Below are positions 60,203-64,000 of a DNA stretch of 64,000 nucleotides, in pieces. This DNA comes from Paenibacillus albus. Its GTDB lineage: Bacteria > Bacillota > Bacilli > Paenibacillales > Paenibacillaceae. The translations under genes were made by a program, and so were the position numbers. The notes below the pieces were generated by a model. That model did no database searches. It saw nothing but the letters and a program-made list of their open reading frames with translations, and was not told the DNA's origin. The stretch lies in the NCBI RefSeq assembly GCF_003952225.1, contig NZ_CP034437.1, positions 4,540,501 through 4,604,500 of the forward strand, read 5' to 3'. The stretch's first letter is position 1, and each line of letters starts with the position of its first letter.

Positions 60203-60234
60203 CCCCCATTGTACTAATTTGGTTTACTATTTGA

Positions 60235-61938
60235 TTACTTGCCGTTGATTTCGTCTGTAACTTCTTTCGTAATTTGTTTACCGCCAAGCATATTCCATTG
60301 ATCTACAAACTTATCGAAGCTGTCAAGCGGCTGTTCCCCCATAATAATCTTGAGGAAAGTTTCGTTCTCAAGCTTCTGCAGAATCGACCATTTCGTTTGC
60401 ATCGACTTGGTTTTTCCAAAGAAAAGATTGTGTGACAGGACCACTTTGCTGTCGTTCATTAATGCTGCGCCTTCGAAACGAGCGGTAGCATTAGCCCAAA
60501 CCGCAACATCCTTCTTCGGATTCGCTTGATTCGTAAAGTAATCTTTGTACCAGCCTTTTAGCTCGGAGTCGAGTTTCGAATCGTCTTTCGCATCTACAGC
60601 ATCTTGAGCTTGAACATGGGTATCATAAACGGTTGTTTCAGGACCAACCTGAAGCGTATATGGCCACAGCTCCCAGTGCTGCTGAACATCTTGATGATCA
60701 GCGTACAGCTGAGCAGCTTCCGGATCAATCTTACGAATACCTTGATATTCCTCATTCAACACGCGAACAACTGCATCTGGATGCTCGTAGCCTTTTTTCA
60801 CGACAAGGAACTGATTCGTTGGATCCTGATCGCCAGTGTAGAATTTGCCTTCGCCATCAAGCGGCGCGATATACGGCTTCCACTCTGCCTTTGGATCATT
60901 CTTAACCGAATCATTCAGTGGATAATACGGAATCCACCAAGGGCCAAATGCGATGCCGACTTGATTGTTGGCTACAACTTCACCTGCATCCTTGCGGATC
61001 GCGAATTGTTTGTCGATAATGCCTTGATCATACATTTCGTGCAATTTGCCGAGCGCTGCCTTCATTTCAGGCAATGTCGAGCTGTATACAACGTTGCCAT
61101 TGGCATCCTTTACCCATTGGTCAAACGTTGCATGGTAAGCGCCCATGATCGGATCAAAGCCACCATAATTGTTCCAGCCTGCAAGAGAAGGAACACCGGA
61201 AATACCTAGCGTATCATGCTTGCCCTTGCCGTCTGCATCCTTATCAATGAATGTTTTCGCTACACTAATCAGCTCATCCACCGTCGTCGGCGCCTTCAAG
61301 CCGTATTTATCAAGCCAGTCCTGGCGAACCCACATAATATTGTATTGCTGACCGATACTCGTGTTAGGAAGACCCATCAGTTTGCCGTCGAACGTTGCTC
61401 TGCCAAGCACTCGATCACCATAAGAATCGTAGTAGCCTTTAATGAGATCGCTGGCATTGTCTTTATAAGCTTGCGACAAATCTTCAATCAGATCCGCTTG
61501 TACGAGCTGCTTGAGCTGCTGCTCATTAACGATGAAGGCATCCGGAAGATCACGGCTCGCGATCGAAACACCAATCTTCTGATCATAAGCATCCGGCGTT
61601 TCTACCTGCCATGCATTCTTAACCTGGACATTCAGCTTCTTCTCGATCCAACGATAAAATTCATTGTTATCCACCGAATCCCCATTCGGGAAAGTAATAC
61701 TTTTGGTGTTGATCACTTTCGCGATATTTAGTACAACAGGCTGATCGAATTTGCCGAGTGGATCTGGTTTCGCCGCATCTGCCGAAGTGTTCGTCGCTGC
61801 TTGATTCGTCGAATTATTAGAAGACTTGTTGCCAGCATTGGTTGTTGCGTTACTTGTGTTGTTACTTGAGTTGTTACCGCAAGCGCTTACAACAAGCGTT
61901 AACGATATCAAGCCCATAGCTGCTAATTTTTTCTTCAT
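60235..61938 (-). CDS. LipO/LplA-type solute-binding lipoprotein
   Basis: A 567-aa extracellular binding protein. Signal peptide with lipobox VVSAC (Cys about 21), Asn/Ser/Thr-rich linker to about residue 55, then the binding domain (VVLNIAKVINTKSITFPNGD, IMWVRQDWLDKYGLKAPTTV). The size is typical of LplA/LipO rather than family 1. It feeds LplB/LplC. ATG at 61936-61938. The 174 bp upstream separate it from the kinase gene; an ATTACAGATTACAGATT direct repeat lies there on the minus strand. Confidence 0.94.
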   Translation of the reverse strand: MKKKLAAMGLISLTLVVSACGNNSSNNTSNATTNAGNKSSNNSTNQAATNTSADAAKPDPLGKFDQPVVLNIAKVINTKSITFPNGDSVDNNEFYRWIEKKLNVQVKNAWQVETPDAYDQKIGVSIASRDLPDAFIVNEQQLKQLVQADLIEDLSQAYKDNASDLIKGYYDSYGDRVLGRATFDGKLMGLPNTSIGQQYNIMWVRQDWLDKYGLKAPTTVDELISVAKTFIDKDADGKGKHDTLGISGVPSLAGWNNYGGFDPIMGAYHATFDQWVKDANGNVVYSSTLPEMKAALGKLHEMYDQGIIDKQFAIRKDAGEVVANNQVGIAFGPWWIPYYPLNDSVKNDPKAEWKPYIAPLDGEGKFYTGDQDPTNQFLVVKKGYEHPDAVVRVLNEEYQGIRKIDPEAAQLYADHQDVQQHWELWPYTLQVGPETTVYDTHVQAQDAVDAKDDSKLDSELKGWYKDYFTNQANPKKDVAVWANATARFEGAALMNDSKVVLSHNLFFGKTKSMQTKWSILQKLENETFLKIIMGEQPLDSFDKFVDQWNMLGGKQITKEVTDEINGK

Positions 61939-62112
61939 CTGTCATCCCCCATAGAATCTAGTATGAATCTGTAATCTGTAATAATCATACCTGCAGTAGG
62001 TCCGATTCAGGGAGAGAACTCTGATGATCATAGTTAGAATATGGTTCATCCTACACCAACTCCAGAGAACGATAATCTCATTTTCTACCCTGCTCGAACC
62101 ATTTTCACACCT

Positions 62113-63864
62113 TTAGTTGTGAGAACCAAGTGGTATCATCAGTTTTACCGTCGTGCCTTGTCCTAGCTGGCTATCAATCGAGAACGAACAATGTTCGCCG
62201 TATAACGCGCCAATGACTCGTTTGACGTAATCAAGGCCAATTCCTAACCCGGATTTTTGCAGCGGATTCTTCTCTTCAAGCATTACTTTCGCGATATCCT
62301 CAGCTGACATGCCATTCCCATTATCCTGAACCTCAATCACGAGCTTCGACCTCGGTATGTTTCTATAAATGCGAAGCGTAATCTTGCCATCTACTTCACT
62401 GAGGCCATGATAAAGCGCATTTTCAACAATCGGCTGCAGTATAAATCTCGGAACATCGATACCCAGCAGCTGATCCTCTATATTCGTCTCGATCTGGAAC
62501 TCGCAATCGTACCGCACGCGCTGCAGCGCTACGTAATCCTGCATGGATGCTAGCTCATCCCGCAGCGCAACGATTTCGCCCTTCTTACCCAAATTGTAGT
62601 GAAGAATACGGGTGAATACAGAAACAAACTGGTCGATTTCTGTTTGACCCTTCATTCTGGCAAGCCATTGAATCGTGTTTAAGGTGTTATGAATAAAATG
62701 AGGATTGATCTGATACAGCAGCTTCTCAACTTCAATTTGCCTCTTGTTGTGTTCTCTCTGCTCGATTTCACCGATCAGCTCCTGAATTCGTTCTCTCATC
62801 TGATAATACTTCTGCATCAGTGAATCGAACTCAACGATATTGGTGTACGTTTCGGGGGAATCGAAATTACTGTTTGACAGCAATTGTATCTCTTTGCCGA
62901 CCTTTCGAAGCGGCCGATAAACCGTTCTCCACAGTACATAAGCAAATAACAGACTGATGAACAAGCTTCCTGATACGATCAAAATATATTTGAGAAACCA
63001 TTTTCTGAATTCATTCTCGAAATCCTTCTTGGCGATGACGACCATCAACGTCCAGCCTTGCTCATTATGCTGACCGAACAGATAGTAATCTCCTTGCTTT
63101 TCCTTAAACGTATCTGCTGTTGCAGATTGGGGCAGATTGGTATAGTTGCCAAGCTGGAAAGCCTTCGGGAGATCACTGTATACAATGCCTCCTTGCTCGT
63201 TAATCAACACATTGTAAGCATTCATGCCGTATTGCTGCTTGTCCATAATTTGCCCGAACAGTTTATCGTTCGTCTCCACGTACAAATACACGGGATCCGC
63301 TCCGGATAAATACAATGGTCTTACCAATGAGAATACGGGCTTCTTCATGCCATATCGATATAATGAAGCATGCGGTCCGTAAAATTGAACGCCATTCCTC
63401 TCCGTCAGCTTCGGCAGATTGTTAAAGTTAAACTTCGGTTCAATCGCCAGGTTTTCAAACTTCACCTCATGCGTCTTCGGCAAATAATAGAACATCACAC
63501 CAAGGTTCGGGTTCGTGAAATTGACCAAATTCAAATTTTGCTGAATGCTCTGCCCAAGCTCCAGCTTTTGATAGATGTTGTCCGTTGTCAAATAATCGTT
63601 CATTCGCTGTCCGACGCTGCCTTCATTCGTTAGCTGTAAGGAAGCATAATCGATATTGTTCAAGGTGCTATTCAGATTGAAGTTACCTTGGTTCAACGAG
63701 TTGAATAAACCGCTTTCAATTTTTTTACTCGTAATTTCTTCGATTGATAAATAGGATACCCAGCCTAACAGTGCAAGTGGAATCAATGCGCTAAGCAGTA
63801 CGATCAAGATTAAGCGATTCTTCAGTGACTTTGCTTTTCTTGTACGAAATAAGATGGTATTCAT
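62113..63864 (-). CDS. YesM-type sensor histidine kinase
   Basis: A 583-aa membrane sensor with two helices (LILIVLLSALIPLALLGWVS and ILIVSGSLFISLLFAYVLW) around an extracellular Cache-like domain. HAMP follows, then the phospho-His motif YQINPHFIHNTLNTIQW and the ATPase domain (RFILQPIVENALYHGL; DNGNGMS; GLGIGLDYVKRVI). The ATG at 63862-63864 overlaps the regulator's stop (ATGA). It likely controls the downstream binding-protein/lplB/lplC/GH38 operon. Confidence 0.94.
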   Translation of the reverse strand: MNTILFRTRKAKSLKNRLILIVLLSALIPLALLGWVSYLSIEEITSKKIESGLFNSLNQGNFNLNSTLNNIDYASLQLTNEGSVGQRMNDYLTTDNIYQKLELGQSIQQNLNLVNFTNPNLGVMFYYLPKTHEVKFENLAIEPKFNFNNLPKLTERNGVQFYGPHASLYRYGMKKPVFSLVRPLYLSGADPVYLYVETNDKLFGQIMDKQQYGMNAYNVLINEQGGIVYSDLPKAFQLGNYTNLPQSATADTFKEKQGDYYLFGQHNEQGWTLMVVIAKKDFENEFRKWFLKYILIVSGSLFISLLFAYVLWRTVYRPLRKVGKEIQLLSNSNFDSPETYTNIVEFDSLMQKYYQMRERIQELIGEIEQREHNKRQIEVEKLLYQINPHFIHNTLNTIQWLARMKGQTEIDQFVSVFTRILHYNLGKKGEIVALRDELASMQDYVALQRVRYDCEFQIETNIEDQLLGIDVPRFILQPIVENALYHGLSEVDGKITLRIYRNIPRSKLVIEVQDNGNGMSAEDIAKVMLEEKNPLQKSGLGIGLDYVKRVIGALYGEHCSFSIDSQLGQGTTVKLMIPLGSHN

Positions 63865-64000
63865 GAATTCCACCCGCTTCTTCGGCCATGCTGCTTACGG
63901 TGCTCTTGCGGGTTTTTGCCGAACTGCTTAAAGAATAATCTGCTGAAATACTTCTCGTCCTGGAAGCCTGTTTTCTCAGCGATCATATAAATCGGCAGTT
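63861..64000 (-). CDS. YesN-type AraC response regulator (C-terminal end only, cut by the window edge)
   Basis: I translated the minus strand: the last 46 codons read MIAEKTGFQDEKYFSRLFFK and QFGKNPQEHRKQH, the second AraC helix-turn-helix and its end. The rest of the gene lies beyond the window. TGA at 63861-63863 overlaps the kinase start. Partner regulator of the YesM-type kinase. Confidence 0.9.
   Translation of the reverse strand, partial: LPIYMIAEKTGFQDEKYFSRLFFKQFGKNPQEHRKQHGRRSGWNS

Noticed and set aside
1-64000. tRNA, rRNA, IS transposase or prophage genes
   Set aside because: I saw no cloverleaf-like CCA-ended sequence, rRNA motif, transposase domain, integrase or phage structural gene in the window.

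Overview
The window looks like a chromosomal segment of a Paenibacillaceae member (Paenibacillus or Cohnella type). The reasons are the AGGAGG-like ribosome binding sites with frequent GTG and TTG starts, the YesM/YesN two-component systems beside Lpl-type sugar ABC transporters, YdjO, AdaA, LtaS and YpmS-like proteins, a BirA operator, and solute-binding lipoproteins with Asn/Thr-rich linkers. This is inferred from gene content; no 16S or tRNA gene is present. Base composition is mixed to moderately GC-rich, with one visibly AT-rich islet near 32.6-33.7 kb.

1-9.8 kb is an amino-acid catabolism block. A minus-strand operon runs proline dehydrogenase, P5C dehydrogenase, glutamate dehydrogenase and ACT-type malic enzyme (cut by the window edge). 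A RocR-like AAA+ regulator is divergent from it. A second minus-strand group holds a normal arginase, ornithine aminotransferase and an arginase paralogue that has lost metal ligands. Together they turn arginine and proline into glutamate, 2-oxoglutarate and finally pyruvate.

9.85-10.9 kb is non-coding: six hairpins with alternating 50/62-nt spacing, enclosed by a long inverted repeat. 10.9-21.3 kb is mostly single genes: LysR and ArsR regulators, DacF-type carboxypeptidase, aldo/keto reductase, MGDG-synthase-like glycosyltransferase, MBL hydrolase, a DMT transporter, an M42 peptidase and a 47-aa membrane peptide.

21.3-32.5 kb links biotin and guanidine. It holds an ECF ATPase, an ATPase-transmembrane fusion, and divergent BioY with a BirA operator between them. 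Then comes a four-gene operon (two DUF1989 proteins, biotin-dependent carboxylase, allophanate hydrolase) preceded by a guanidine-I (ykkC) riboswitch with its own terminator and a consensus promoter. The operon is therefore better read as guanidine degradation than as plain urea degradation.

32.6-41.1 kb holds an AT-rich two-gene islet, MsrA, a radical SAM plus LtaS-family pair, a FhuF-like protein with a Fur-like box, and an alkylation-repair group (Ogt, AdaA, AlkA). 41.1-41.8 kb is a second non-coding block: a 137-bp element with 13-bp inverted ends, then a 113-bp tandem repeat whose hairpins show the same 50/62 spacing as the first array.

41.8-52.4 kb is a sugar-uptake locus: DUF5107/TPR protein, two permeases and a binding protein, divergent from a YesM/YesN pair and a binding protein broken by a one-base frameshift. 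52.5-56.1 kb has YdjO, an APC permease, glutathione peroxidase, a zinc-ribbon/TIR-like protein and a small OB-like protein. 56.2-64 kb is a GH38-type glycosidase with LplC, LplB, a binding protein and a second YesM/YesN pair (the regulator is cut by the window edge).
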